Source: Cryptococcus deneoformans JEC21 (taxonomy: Eukaryota; Basidiomycota; Tremellomycetes; Tremellales; Cryptococcaceae). Taken from it: a stretch of 64,000 bases of DNA. The position numbers were made by a program, and so were the translations under genes. This document shows, piece by piece, positions 20,132 through 31,593 of this stretch. The DNA lies in contig NC_006686.1 of assembly GCF_000091045.1 (NCBI RefSeq), positions 77,501 through 141,500 on the forward strand. The letters run 5' to 3'. Every line of letters begins with the position of its first letter. The first letter of the stretch is position 1. Below the pieces are notes generated by a model, which ran no database searches, was not told where the DNA came from, and saw nothing but the letters and a program-made list of their open reading frames with translations.

Positions 20132-20219
20132 TGGCGCCACCCGGGATCGAACCAGGGACCGCACGATTTGATTCTTGATGAACTTCAGTCGTGCGCTCTC
20201 CCAACTGAGCTATGTCGCC
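20132..20219 (-). tRNA. tRNA-Phe(GAA) with a 15-base intron
   Basis: On the minus strand GGCGACA opens the acceptor stem, followed by D-arm GCTC-AGTTGGGA-GAGC, anticodon stem CACGA/TCGTG and T-arm CCTGG-TTCGATC-CCGGG. The loop reads CT-GAA-G, then an intron at 20168-20182 at the canonical place. The acceptor stem has an A5-G68 mismatch between otherwise good pairs. A T-run (minus strand, 20124-20128) follows the 3' end. Confidence 0.92.
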
Positions 20220-20431
20220 TTCTTGGTTTCTTCTTTTCTTACATTCTATGTTAGTTGAAGTCCATGTTCTTATGCATGAAGCTTCCACACCTCTGCTCCG
20301 CCACAAACGGAAATACTCGGTCTTATACCTTGCGGCCGAGGCAGTCTCTCGCCCTCCCTGTGCCCGCTCTGGTGCATCTCAGAGCTTGTCCTACTTACAA
20401 CTTCAGCACCAACAATATCACATCACCCAAA

Positions 20432-20901
20432 ATGTCTTCTACCTGGAGAGAGTTCATGTCGTGAGTGCAGAAACAATCGGAGAAAAGCAGAAATCGGAGG
20501 AACGGTGCTGACGGTAGGACTCAACTCTATCGACGTATCCCATCTTCGCTACCTTCAATCCAATTGCCCATCCATTCCATCACACATCCAAACAGTTGGA
20601 ACAAGTACACCTCTATCGCCTCTCGTGCCCTTCGACAGGCTCTCAATGAGACCGACCGTGTCGCCGCTGAAAAGCGTGCCATCATTGGCGTGTAAGTAAC
20701 TCGTTTTCCTTTTCGGCAGCGCGAAACCTTTATCGGTTGGGATTACGCCGGCAAAAAAGGTGCTGGGAGGGAAATGAGGGAAATATGGCTGATATTGTGG
20801 GTAGGCGATACCAACTCTGGGAGAACGGTCAGTCTGGCGAGTCCAACTATGTTGTCCCCCCTCCCAAGGAGGCTAAAACTTCTGGCAAACCGTCCGTCTA
20901 A
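20432..20901 (+). CDS. ATP15: ATP synthase F1 epsilon subunit
   Basis: Three exons (20432-20460, 20596-20691, 20805-20901) splice to 73 residues. The start MSSTWREFM followed by NKYTSIASRALRQAL and RVAAEKRA is typical of the small mitochondrial epsilon subunit, a central-stalk component of complex V. The C-terminal YQLWENGQSGESNYVVPP completes it. Both introns are long for this region (135 and 113 bases). I looked for a snoRNA in them and saw no C/D box pair. There is no classical presequence, as usual for this subunit. Confidence 0.9.
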
Positions 20902-21160
20902 ATCGAAGCACAAAAGGCAGAGAATGATGGAAGGATAGAAAGAAGGAGTAGAAAAAAATGCATGAAATGGTTTGATGAGGTTTCCCGGTGAGGTGGATGT
21001 GGTCGGAAAAACAGAGGTTAATTTGAGGGCTTGAATAGAAAAATCCAGGAACTGGGAGGATTGATGTTTGCAGAGCGTAAGACAGGTGCTGGATAACGAT
21101 TTGATTGGTACGGCGACATAGCGGACGGCTTTAAAAGCGTTCGTCAACCAAATGACTGAA

Positions 21161-21530
21161 TCAACAGAGCGCATCATCGACACAAGGCTTCAAATGGTCA
21201 GCAATTATTAGCAGAGCGTAGTTTCTAACCTTCCCATGTTCGTCATATTATCACTTACCTTTGCCCCTACTGCCACTCGGCGAAGGTCTCAATATCACCG
21301 TCAAATTGCCGTCAGGGATAAAGATGGGATCAGTGGTATCAACTGACGACTCTTACCTGCGGACTGCAACACCTTGCGGATTGCGGCATCACGTTTCTCA
21401 CCTTTCTCGTCTAGATTTATCATCACTCCGTTTACAGAGATGCGGTCAGTATGGATAGACTCATTCTCAGAGGTGCCCGAGATTAGGATCAACCACGATG
21501 GGACCGCTTCTGTCCACGTGGCTCACAGCC
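21161..21530 (-). pseudogene. Possible gene or gene relic with two good introns
   Basis: On the minus strand an open segment reads through NESIHTDRISVNGVMINLDE and KRDAAIRKVLQSA to a GTAAGA donor at 21356. It joins 21259-21287 (CTGAC branch upstream), and then, over an intron with a GTAAGT donor and a TGCTGACC branch, 21161-21187. The joined frame ends VAVGAKPCVDDALC and stops at 21161. The upstream part of the gene is unclear: frames beyond about 21537 contain stops and no clean donor. I cannot name the family. It may be a real small gene whose first exons I failed to find, or a decayed one. Confidence 0.35.
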
Positions 21531-22063
21531 TTCACACCAACTATTAACCAGCCGGTAGTCTTTCATTGAGTCTATGTTCTGCCACATCGTGTGAAGCTCC
21601 CATCATATCGCCCGATCTACCTGCCTTCCTCGAACTTGGAGATTTACAAGAGTATCCCAACCTCGGACTTGGCAATGACTCGAGAGAAACTCACTTGGTG
21701 GACCTGGCTTCTGATGCTCAAAACCCTTCGAAGAACGCTGAAACTTGTGGTTAATGGCCACGAAACATGCCAGGAACGAAGGTGCGGCAACTCGAAAGGA
21801 GCTATCTCAAATACAAAGGTTTTTTTTTTCGCATGCAGTCACTAAGCCGCGTGGTTAATTTATCATCAAGGGTAAGCTTCAACCATCCACTACTGGTTGA
21901 GTCCATGTTTTGATACCAAAGCGAACCGCACAAAAGATGTGTCATTTGTCAGATCGACTAACTGTCTATATCAATGCCACGAGGATGTCGCTTTCAAGTT
22001 TTCCCTTTTTTATCCTTTTGGGTTTCCTCATTCTCCATTTCTCCTCTCCATCTATCAACATAA

Positions 22064-22363
22064 CGTCCCCACCCCAGCATTCCGCTCCATGCAATCTTCA
22101 ATTACCCTGGTCCTGTCGGCGTTACTCCTCATCATTTCCTTTTTCCAAATCTTCGCATTTGGCTTCAACACCAGGGTATTGCCATCCTCGATGAGGACTT
22201 CATCGCCCGAACTTCACCTGGTATAGCACTCTACATTAATCCTTTTTTCCCTCTAGACTTTGATTATTGGGAAAGGGATTCTGCTGTCAAGGCGGAGCCA
22301 ATTGCGAGGAAAGGGATTGATGAGTCTCGAACAACAACGCCTGCTGGCATGGAGATGCTGTAA
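22064..22363 (+). pseudogene. Exon-like open frame without a start codon
   Basis: Ninety-nine codons stay open (22064-22363, TAA stop). The text looks protein-like: NYPGPVGVTPHHFLFPN, IWLQHQGIAILDEDFIART and PLDFDYWERDSAVKAEPIAR. The only Met residues are at the very end. A plausible acceptor (ACCCCAG) at 22077 suggests it is a last exon, but no upstream donor and exon gave a continuous frame. Family unknown. It could be the 3' exon of an undetected gene or a relic. Confidence 0.4.
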
Positions 22364-23209
22364 AAAAAGTATAGCTTTGGATCCTTTATAAATGTATATG
22401 ACGATATGTAATTGCAATTATCTGTTGAATTGTACAGTAAAAGTCAACTTCATGCAACCCGGCGCCGGGATCGCATTTCTGTCTATTTCGTTTTGTTCAT
22501 TCTTGACCTGTCACCTCCCATTTTTTCAAGATCGCGCACAATCTTTCAACCAAGTCTTATTATCTATCATTCTGCAATTGTAACCCCATGGGTGTCGAAC
22601 TTCGTGGGCGCCAGTCGTGATGGAAAACCGACAGGTTAAAGATCACGGTGGTGGTCGTCCTATCGTTCCACATTTTTGCTGTTTAGTTCGTAATCTCAAT
22701 CATCTCTAACTGCTTGTTTGCTATTCTTTCTCTAATTGACAGTGCAAATAATACTGCTCGGTTTAAGGGTGCGGTACTAGAATGCGGTACTCGATCTTTC
22801 CATCAAGCAGCCAAAAACCTGTTGTCAAACATCGCAAAAGTCTCAGGTAACTACTATTAGGCTGGACCAATCTCGTTGCTGTTTTGTAGTCAACTTTCTA
22901 TATCGTGCCATGGGATAGACGCCACTAGGTGCTGTGCTTTGATAGAGTTAAAGTAAGTCAACCATATCATGGATTACATCCTGATGACATGACTTGCCGC
23001 CAATCGGTGCTGTATTGTTCAGCTTGATGTAACAAATCTAAAAATGAGCTAGGGACTTTTCGAACAACTTGTCATACAGATAGCTCATTATGCATTAATT
23101 AATTAATTTTCTAGGTCATAATCTATATAAAAATGCACATCTAGATATCCCAGATAGCAGGCCTGCTGAACATCTACGACATAATCTTCTCACGGATGTC
23201 CTTCATTTC

Positions 23210-24544
23210 TTAAGCCCATCGACCAAGTAACGCCATGAGACCGGAACCTAAAAGCATACAGCAGAAGACATAAGCCAACTTCGAGTTGCTCGACTTCATC
23301 ATCCTGGGGTTTAACAACACCTCATGGGCGAGCAATTCGACGAGACCGGTGTAAAGCAAGATACCAGCCGAAGTGGCATCGAGGACACCTGAAATGATGT
23401 TGGCTTTCGCACCGTTACCGTTGTAGGTGGATCGAACACCGAGACCGATGGCGACGCCAACAGGTGTGCATAGAGAGTAGAAAATGGCGGCGGCGTACCG
23501 CGTCCACCACAAATTTTCGGGAAGAGTGAGGATTGAGAGACGGGAGCCGAGACCGAGACCTTCGAACATTTGGTGGAAGATGATGACAATAAAAAGGGTA
23601 ACGAAGGATTCGTCGACAGCGAGAGTAAGACCGATGATAACACTGGGAGAATAAGTCAATGCATGCTAGACGCAATAGCTTTTTGAGGAAAACTCACGAG
23701 TGAAGAACGACACCGAATTCCAAAACTGCAACGGCGATAAGCTGAGCAGCAGCCTCAGCTTGACTAGGAAGCTGGTTCACAGTCGAGACATCAGAGGCAG
23801 ACTCCGCATCCTTGCCCTTCTCGCCCGACGATGTGCGATGATGTCCGTGAGGATGAGAGGTGATGTTGGAATGGTCGGGATGAATGTGATGGTCGGGAGC
23901 AGGGGCAGTGACATCCACGCCAAGAGGAGGTTCGTGATCGTGGGTGTGCGCGTGCGCATCAGTCTCGTCGTGAGCGTGGGAGCCTTGCGGAAGATGTCAG
24001 CTAATGTCGGCTTCGCGAGGACACAAAGGAGACACACTATAGTTGATGCCCAATCGCTGAAGTCGCCGTGTACCCGCTCGATAAGCGGCGACTTCAGCAA
24101 AGAAGATGAAGTACACAGCAGCCATAACGATGGCAGGTGCCCAATCCTATGTTAAATGCGATCAGCGGGAAGCACTTCTGTATAAAAACTAAGATCGACT
24201 CACATAGTCCTCCCATGCGCCTGACAGACACTCTGAAGTCAACTCTTCCCATGCTGGTGCTAATAGATGTATAAACGCTGTTGCTATGATTACACCTGAA
24301 CCGAAGTATTTGGCAAAACTGCATAAATCCTATCAGTCGCGACGTCTTTAGAACACGGGAAGGATATTTCAACTCACTCGAACACCGGCCTTGGAACGAA
24401 ACTGCTTTGTCTCAAGATGATAGGGAGTACAGTGCCAATCACTGACGTAACCAATATGATGAAGATGGACCCAATCCGCAATCCAAAGTGAGATTCACTG
24501 TTGTCAATGGCACAGGCGTCCACATCAGCGGCATCGTCGGACAT
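23210..24544 (-). CDS. ZIP1: ZIP-family zinc transporter
   Basis: Five exons (24378-24544, 24204-24318, 24038-24146, 23698-23983, 23210-23642) give 369 residues with about eight membrane segments. A long His-rich cytosolic loop (AHDETDAHAHTHDHE and later HHIHPDH, HPHGHH) lies between segments 3 and 4. Segment 4 holds EFGVVLHSVIIGLTLAV and segment 5 FHQMFEGLGLG, the metal-binding pair of the ZIP family. It imports zinc (possibly iron) into the cytosol across the plasma membrane. The ZIP1 symbol rests on my recollection of the gene order in C. neoformans. Zinc-responsive promoter sites were not identified. Confidence 0.9.
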
Positions 24545-26305
24545 GTTGTATGGTGTTTTTGTGGTCGTAAAAAGCGGAGGCGGAGTGGAGAGCTACCAAG
24601 ATGGTTCTTTCAATACAAAGTCCGGAAGGTGAGTTTGATTGTGAAAATATATGATTTATATATGATTATGCAGTTACAGTATGCGTGTCTACACGTTTAG
24701 CAAAAAGAAAAAAAGCGACTCTCAGCATCCTCATTTCTGCAAAAAGGGGACCCTTGCGGTAATGAATCTAGGTACGCTACTTGTGAGGTACACGCGATAA
24801 TTACCGGAACTGGAAGGGTACGGCCCCTTATTTATCTTTGCTTAATTAAGAGGCCACCCGTCAGCAAATACCAATCCGCTCATTTTATAGATTTAGTTGG
24901 ATGTCTTGGAGCGAGGCGCATAGAACATCGATGCACTACAAAGCCAGACAGGAGAGCAACGCCTAACAAACAGTGGGGCAAGGTATTTTTAGAACACCGG
25001 TAGTGATTTAGAGCTGCCAAGCGAAGACTAAATACCGAGGAGCCTTCTTTTTTTCTCCCCTTCTTTTGACTTCCCTCGACTGCAAAATGAGTACATTTTT
25101 GTTCTCTGTATTGCAGGTACCCCATCTTTACATCTCGGTGATGGTTCCTCCTCTGAACTAGGCCTACAACTTTTGCTAACCGACATTTGGTAATCGGTAA
25201 TTCTTTGATTCTCGTACCGAAGCTTTGCCTACTTCGGACACAATCAACAACCCTAAAACACGCGCGAACATACATTAAAATATAATTATAGACCGGCAAA
25301 TCCTCAATCCACAATTTTCGTTCTTCTTCCAGAAGAATATCCATAGAATTTTCTGATTCTATCTTCTACACGCTACGTGGTGCTTCTCGCACTTTTCCCA
25401 AGGCACACCGAAATATGAGGCGAATGAGGGTGGGTTAGCCACCGTTGTTTTGGTAAGACGACTTGAACACGACGCTGCGGTATATAGTATGCAGACGCGG
25501 ACTTCTGGCTTAACCTCTCCGCCATGCAGCTTAATAAAGATAACCATGACATGAGCTACTACCGTGTTCTTGGAGATGCCAGTGCTCAGTCAACTTCACT
25601 GATCTATCTTATCGGCTGCCTCTAATCCGCCTCATGACTGCGATGAGGTTTCCAGTCTACAGCATACCGTTACTTCTTCGTACAAGAGTAAAAAGATGAT
25701 GGCGCATAATAACGGCAACAACTCCAGAAAAAGAATACTAAAAGTAAGAGTATAAACGCCCTACTACTGACGGGGCTACTACATTGAATTGCTTGAGACT
25801 CTTTGGCCTGATACCTTTCATCGGCGATGGGAGAACACCTCACAAGCAATGTGGTGTGTTACATAGTGGCGCCTATTTGAATATCGAGACGATGGTGGGT
25901 TGTCTGATCTTGCGGTTGTTTATCACCCTGCATCCAGCAGCTCAGCACTATTTGAAAATTGAAGGTGGTTGGCTGATGATGGTTGCAAGAGTAATGACCG
26001 TCCAGTCCACATTTTCTTAACTTCCCTAAAAGAAGATTATAGAGGCGGCACAACGCGTGACTCTCGTACTCTTTCTTCTAATTAGGTCCCAATCGATTGG
26101 CTGCTCTTCTCTTGCAGTTGATGACAGGTACGACCCGAGAGATTACGCTTTGAGAGCATGAAAAGGCATCAAGGCTTAAGAGAGTAAGGCTGTGCATGCG
26201 GACGTCAAGATTCCAACCTTCAACCGGTGGTCGAAGGATCAAGCGTTCGGCGTTCTAAATACGGAAATTTTGAGGATTGAGGACTCTCGAGCAGGCACGA
26301 AATGG

Positions 26306-26363
26306 TTTCAATTGTGGTTTGACCTGCTTTCAACCGGCGCACGTCGGCTATGTTCCGGTACGA
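26306..26363 (+). repeat. Left terminal inverted repeat (58 bp)
   Basis: Starts TTTCAATTGTGGTTTGACC and ends CCGGTACGA. It is identical, base for base, to the reverse complement of 27095-27152. Confidence 0.95.
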
Positions 26364-27094
26364 TCACATATGGCTTATACAAATTTGTGACATTTGACCC
26401 CCAAATCGTATTCCCCTCAATTGTGGAAAAAGCTCAGACCCGTTTGTGAGGTCCTTGTAATTTATCTCACAGATTTGGGGTTGATAAAAAGGTAAAGGTA
26501 GATCAGACATCCTGAGGATGAATAGCTCTTCTGCACTCTCTTTGTTAAATTGCTTGTTGACGAAGTGGCTGAGGGTCCAGGAAGCCGTGACAGAAACTAT
26601 GCACATTGGGCAGCCGTCCGGTAGCCTAGTTTATTTGTGGAGTACAAGTCGGCATTCTGAATACATGGATTTACATGTACTCTTCATGAGCTTGACAAGC
26701 TCAGAGGAGACGAGGAGAGCTGTTGGAGGTGACGAAGAAGGATAATAAGAGGAGCTCGGAACTTCGGAAGAGTATAGTAAGAGATGGTGATGAGATCGGG
26801 ATTGGGAGACATGGCAAAGGATGTTACAATAGAAATGGACTGTTCAAATACATGGAGGAGACTTGGAATAGTCCTGGAAACAAATTTTAGTCGACAACGA
26901 ATCACAAATGATTGAGACAAAGGAGAAGAAGTTGTTGGAAGGCAGTTTTTTTACGTCGCACAGGTGATTTGGTCGTTCATTGGTTACCTGCTATTGTTTG
27001 CTGCTTCAACCTTTAGGCTTCTAGACTCATGAGAGGGACTTCGAGCAAAAGATGAAGTGAAGTGTGTTACGTAGTATGGCATGGACCAAGCTTG

Positions 27095-27152
27095 TCGTAC
27101 CGGAACATAGCCGACGTGCGCCGGTTGAAAGCAGGTCAAACCACAATTGAAA
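27095..27152 (-). repeat. Right terminal inverted repeat (58 bp)
   Basis: Starts TCGTACCGG and ends CACAATTGAAA. It matches the left repeat over all 58 bases; similarity stops exactly at both edges. Confidence 0.95.
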
Positions 27153-27991
27153 AAATGGGTCTGTGGTGGATCACGTCGAGGAGCTATTAGTCCAGCTAAA
27201 TGTCCAGTTTGCTACCTTCTATCATGATTAGCTCTCGGGAAGCATAGTCACCTGGCTTCTCCTTTTCACAGGCAATTGGCCCAATGTCACGTTCCATAGA
27301 AATGAACCTTATTAGAGAATACTTTTGGGAGCCAAAGAACTAGGAAATCTGGCAGATCAAATGAAGTTCTACTTGGGATTATAGGATAACGAAGGTGACA
27401 GACATGAATTACCAAGGCGAAATAGCTTGCAGAGCGAGTGTCTGGCTTTTACAAGTGGCCTCTTCGCTGATTTCCCCATCGGCCTTCACTTCTTCAAGTC
27501 ATCCCAAAACGCTGTGTTTCCTCGGGCGAAAGCCAAAAACATTCTTTTAATTTGTAATGTACTTTCAAAGGGTCATGACTATCATCGTCCGCCTCACATT
27601 CACTGTGCATGGCAAATGATGGATTTATGCCTCTATTCATCAAAGCTTTTCATGGAAAGGATGTCGTCCCGTATGTTGGGATGTGTAGCGGCACCACTGT
27701 CCTCGTAGAGGCTGGAAAGCACCTGCGGGCCAAATGCCCCAAGAACACCATTCGCGTATTAATAGTGGTGCTCGCCTATATTATCTGTTGCATCGTGACG
27801 CTGCTCTTCGTCTCCAATCCAAGCTTACTAGCAAGTAACCCCCATAATATTTTTGAACTCGATCTCTTCATCCTGAATTTCGTGAAGATTGGTCCCAGTC
27901 TTGAGAGTCCGACCGTCGACTGCCGGTTTATATACCTCGGTGGTGCCTTGGAGGACATGAACGGGCGGCCAACAGGGGTTGCTGCCATCCT

Positions 27992-28300
27992 GTAAGGGAA
28001 CGAGGAGAACAATAAGGAGGACGGGGAGGTTGAGAACAATAAGCAGTTGGGGAAGTAGTTTCGGAGGAGCGAGGAGAGGAAGAAGACGGGAGGAAGAGAA
28101 GGAGGACTGCGCGAGGAGGCGTTATTAGGGAAGAGAGAGGTCCGAGCGCAGGGAACAGGGAAAGTGTGAGAAAGATGAGTCAGCTCATAGAGCTGAGAAA
28201 GATATAAAAGGCGTAGCCTTTAGAGTAGATAAAATGCATTGCCCACGCAGCTTAGTCTTCTCGAATTCCCCAGTCTACCGAACCACTTCAGAGCTTCTAG
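27992..28300 (+). other. Purine-rich stretch with TATA box, possible solo LTR
   Basis: About 200 bases of G/A-rich sequence (many GGAGGA and GAGGAG steps) lead into GATATAAAAGG at 28201. A pyrimidine-rich segment then ends in TCTAGTACA. A purine tract, TATA box and terminal TG...CA-like edges recall an LTR, but I found no second copy and no target duplication. It could also be an ordinary promoter for an undetected transcript. Confidence 0.2.
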
Positions 28301-28997
28301 TACAGCTGAATACAAACGACCGAGGACAACGAAACTATTGTAGCTTAAGGCCGGTTACGACCATCGGATGTACTTCAAGTAGCAAATTGACTAATGAGTG
28401 GATTGGATGGGAGCCAAAGGTGAAGGATTTGTTGAAGGACCAGGAGAGAACGGGAACGTACTACTTCGAAGTCAACTTGGATGGCCACTTTCATACGGGT
28501 TTGAAATTGTGATGATTGGCCCAATTGGACGGTAATAGATGATACGGTCGGTATAAATCCCATATTGCCCTCACTGTCGGGTTCTCTGCATTGTATTATT
28601 TATATATTACGATGTTACAATACATAGCCACATCACCAATCTGTGGCTGCTGACACAATCGATAACAACGTAATGGGCGGGTGCAGCCATCATATATATA
28701 GCTGACGCATGATGCAGGACCTCGGAATTTGGACCTACCGTTTCGGCCAATCTTTATCGTTGTGTTGGAGTCATGTGCCTTGTTCCTAATATTTACGTAA
28801 TATACGGAGTCCAGATCGTGCATTTGATTGGCGCCCTCATGAAGCTTGAGTGCAGTTATCTTTATCTGTCTTTTATACAGATCCATTTCCTAAATTCCCA
28901 TCTGTATTCTCAACTGCGCCGCGGGGAACATCCTCTGTTGTCTTTTAGAGCCTACACTGCCCACGAACAGTGATTATCACGCACAAGCTGGAAAAGT

Positions 28998-31593
28998 ATG
29001 TACACCACTGCGTGCGAGGCATGCCGCAAGGTGCGAATGAAGTGAGTATTTTGGGCGTCCCCGGTTATGAGTGCTTCCGCTCACGGATCCATTCAGGTGT
29101 ATCCGTCCTTCAAGAGGATATGACATGTCTGAGATATGCGAACGATGTCGATCCACAGGCATCGAGTGCATCACTGTAAAGCGTCGGGTAGGAAGACAGC
29201 CGGGAGTAAAGAATCGCAAACGTAAAGCGGATTCTATCAGTGAACAAACCGGAGCTTCTTCCGCAAGCAACAGTGAAGCACAGATTCCGAGAGATGTGGA
29301 TCATCTTCCAAATCCGCTACATGTCTTGGCTTCGGAAGCTATCAGAAGGCATTTTACACCAGAGTACGCTATGAGGATCGTGATTCATTTGATATATAGT
29401 TCGCTAATCGAATTTCTTCACAGGGCAGAAGAGGCAACCGCTCAGGACAGCTACCATATACGCAGCAGCAAGAGTATCTTCCATAGGTACTCAGATTGGG
29501 CTGAAAAGATTCAGCCGGAGGGAGGGAAGGAGGCGATCATGCGTCGACTTGATTCACTATTATCAAAGAAGCCCATAGAAATGTCCTCGGATGTTGACGA
29601 GCCATCAGTCTTTTGTGGAAGGATTGACGTGAGCATACTCCTCTATTTTCTCCATCTCGCGTTCGTTTCTGATTATTATTCAGATGGCGAGGCCAGATGC
29701 ATCCCCCGAGCACGATGTTATCTCACTGCAGATTGTCAGTCTCGCTGAAGCGCAGCATCTTTTCGACTCGTATGGATCCTTTTCATTCGATAATGTTTTA
29801 CTCGTTTGCTTAATGTTTGCACAGGTTTATGGAGCTCATCACCAATGGATCCATGTACTTTGACCCACGCCTTCACACCCTCGCATTCGTCCGATCCCGC
29901 AGCTCATTCCTCCTTGCCGTCATTCTCGCTATCGCAAGCACCTACAAATCCATTTGTCCCTCTGCTCGGCTGCATACTCTCCTCATGAACCACGCACACC
30001 GACTCGAGGCTGTAGTCCGGAATAATCACCTCAAGTCAATTGAGATTATCCAAGGTCTCTTGCTCTTGGCGAGTTGGATGGAAATACCGTCTACTCTGGC
30101 GAGAGATAAGACGTGGATGTTTGTGTCATATGCGTTGGCGCTTGTTGTTGAGCTCCGATTAGATACTGCACTGCCATACTGCGTTCAAACGGATCCATTA
30201 TACGACAAGAGTAATCACGACCTACTGGTTAGGAATGCACATCGGGTATGTTTCCTCATGTATATACACGATCGGGTAAGTGACAAGAAGGCGTATTTTT
30301 CCTTTTTTTTGAAGGTATACTGAAGTGGTAATAGAATATGGCGATGGTGGCGGGCCGCCATCCGATATTCCGAGATTCTGCTTTAGTGTCACCCGACTCA
30401 TTAGCAAAATGGGGAAAACATCCTGTAAAGTTGAATCTCCTTATCAAAACGACGGGGTTTGTCTGATGGCCAATTAATAGCTTGCGCACCGTTTCGATGC
30501 GGCTATCTGTGCATCTGTATCGCTGCGAAAGCTCGTAGTGAGTCCATAATGCTTTCGACAATTATTGTCTTTGTATTGATCTTGGCGAAACAGACGAGCG
30601 CGCATGCCCGGTTGAGTACCCAGAATTATCCTGATTTCGCCTCCGGCGAAGAATACATTGACCGTTCAATGGCGGAATGGCGAAGACGATGGTCTTATGA
30701 AATACAAAGTTTGTCGGGCCCGGCTCGGCATCTGCGCTGAAACACTCAATTGAAACTGACAAACCGGATACAGGTACCCATGAATACGACATTATTGCAC
30801 GCTTTTCAGCTTTTGTGCTCGCACTGACACTGGTCAAGAAGCGACAGCTTACAGGGCAAATTGAAAGAGAAGCAAGGAGGGCATGTGAGGTACTCGCGTT
30901 CGATGTCGTATGTGCTGCCATACATCACTATAAGACATGGAAAGGTCTTTTGAATTCCGCGACATTCGAGTAAGTCGATGCCTTTATGATGGACCTCCTG
31001 ACCATCTGGATTTCAGCACAAGCATGGTTGCGTTTTGCGCCATATACACTATTCAGTCAATTAATCATTCTGCCTCACCGTACCTTTCAGATCTTTCGCT
31101 GCTACGCTTGGCTACTGTCCACGAGCTTATTGGCGAACTGGAAACTCAAGCGGAAGCAAGGCATACAGTTGACATCCCGGGGTACTTTTCTGTTGTTGAC
31201 GCCATGGCTCGTCAATTGTCCCGCAATATGCGCCTGTTGCTTTCAAAGAAAGAAATTTACCAAGCGCCTCATTCTGAGACCTCGGAAACCCATTCTTCGA
31301 CATACAACCCCCATACAAACTTTATTCATACGCATCCTCATCTTCATCATCTACAAGACCCTCACCACTATACCAACAACCAATTTCCACAATTCGACGA
31401 GGTCGCACAGTTCATGTTTACAGCAGACGATGGGGGATTACCGTTCATGGGCGATTGGGGCTTGGAGGGGCTGTTGCCAGATATGGATTTTGGGATAGAC
31501 ACAGGGTATTCGGGGAGTGAGTCTGGAGGGACGTCACATGAGATGACTCAAGGGGTGAACATGCAGCATATGCTGAATCTAGGATGTGAGTGA
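28998..31593 (+). CDS. Zn2Cys6 fungal transcription factor
   Basis: Nine exons (28998-29041, 29097-29628, 29684-29769, 29825-30275, 30335-30424, 30481-30537, 30594-30708, 30774-30969, 31017-31593) close in frame to 715 residues. The N-terminus holds a binuclear zinc cluster CEACRKVRMKC plus CERCRSTGIEC (spacing C-2-C-6-C-11-C-2-C-6-C). A basic linker GRQPGVKNRKRKAD follows. The middle region has the fungal TF regulatory-domain look (LARDKTWMFVSYALALVVEL and later NMAMVAGRHPIF). The C-terminus is His- and Asp-rich, possibly activating. The first intron splits the zinc cluster. The intron at 30709-30773 uses an unusual GTTTGT donor but has a CTGAC branch site. Target genes unknown; it sits next to the zinc transporter. 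Confidence 0.88.

Larger units (their letters stand above)
20902..23209. other. Region of uncertain coding fragments
   Basis: No full gene could be assembled across these 2.3 kb. It contains exon-like pieces on the minus strand (21161-21530) and an open plus-strand frame without a start (22064-22363), listed separately. The rest, including 22400-23200, is AT-rich and featureless to me. Confidence 0.4.
26306..27152. mobile_element. Non-autonomous DNA transposon (MITE-like), 847 bp
   Basis: The element is bounded by perfect 58-bp inverted repeats and flanked by a perfect direct repeat AAATGG (26300-26305 and 27153-27158), the mark of transposase-mediated insertion. The ends begin TTTCAATTGTGG. 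The interior has no long frame, so it must rely on a transposase encoded elsewhere. A second CAATTGTGG lies inside the left end at about 26418 and could be a subterminal binding site. Perfect repeats and target duplication imply recent insertion. Six-base duplications do not fit the common fungal Tc1, hAT or Mutator classes. Confidence 0.85.
24545..28997. other. 4.4-kb gene-poor interval with a transposable element
   Basis: I could build no gene between the ZIP transporter and the transcription factor. Contents: an 847-bp inverted-repeat element (26306-27152), a purine-rich segment with a TATA box (27992-28300) and several isolated frames. The frames are a 154-codon minus frame at 24880-25344, a plus frame at 27609-27995 with one hydrophobic stretch, and a 92-codon plus frame at 28234-28512. 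None of these frames has recognisable domains or splice partners. Confidence 0.5.

Noticed and set aside
22219..22254. 36-base intron with GTATAG donor inside the plus frame at 22064-22363
   Set aside because: Its length is a multiple of three and the frame reads through without a stop, so no intron is needed.
24880..25344. 154-codon minus-strand frame
   Set aside because: No recognisable domain and no splice or promoter support; kept only as a note in the intergenic entry.
27609..27995. 128-codon plus-strand frame with one hydrophobic stretch
   Set aside because: No domain, no intron partner and it lies in a gene-poor interval with transposon debris.
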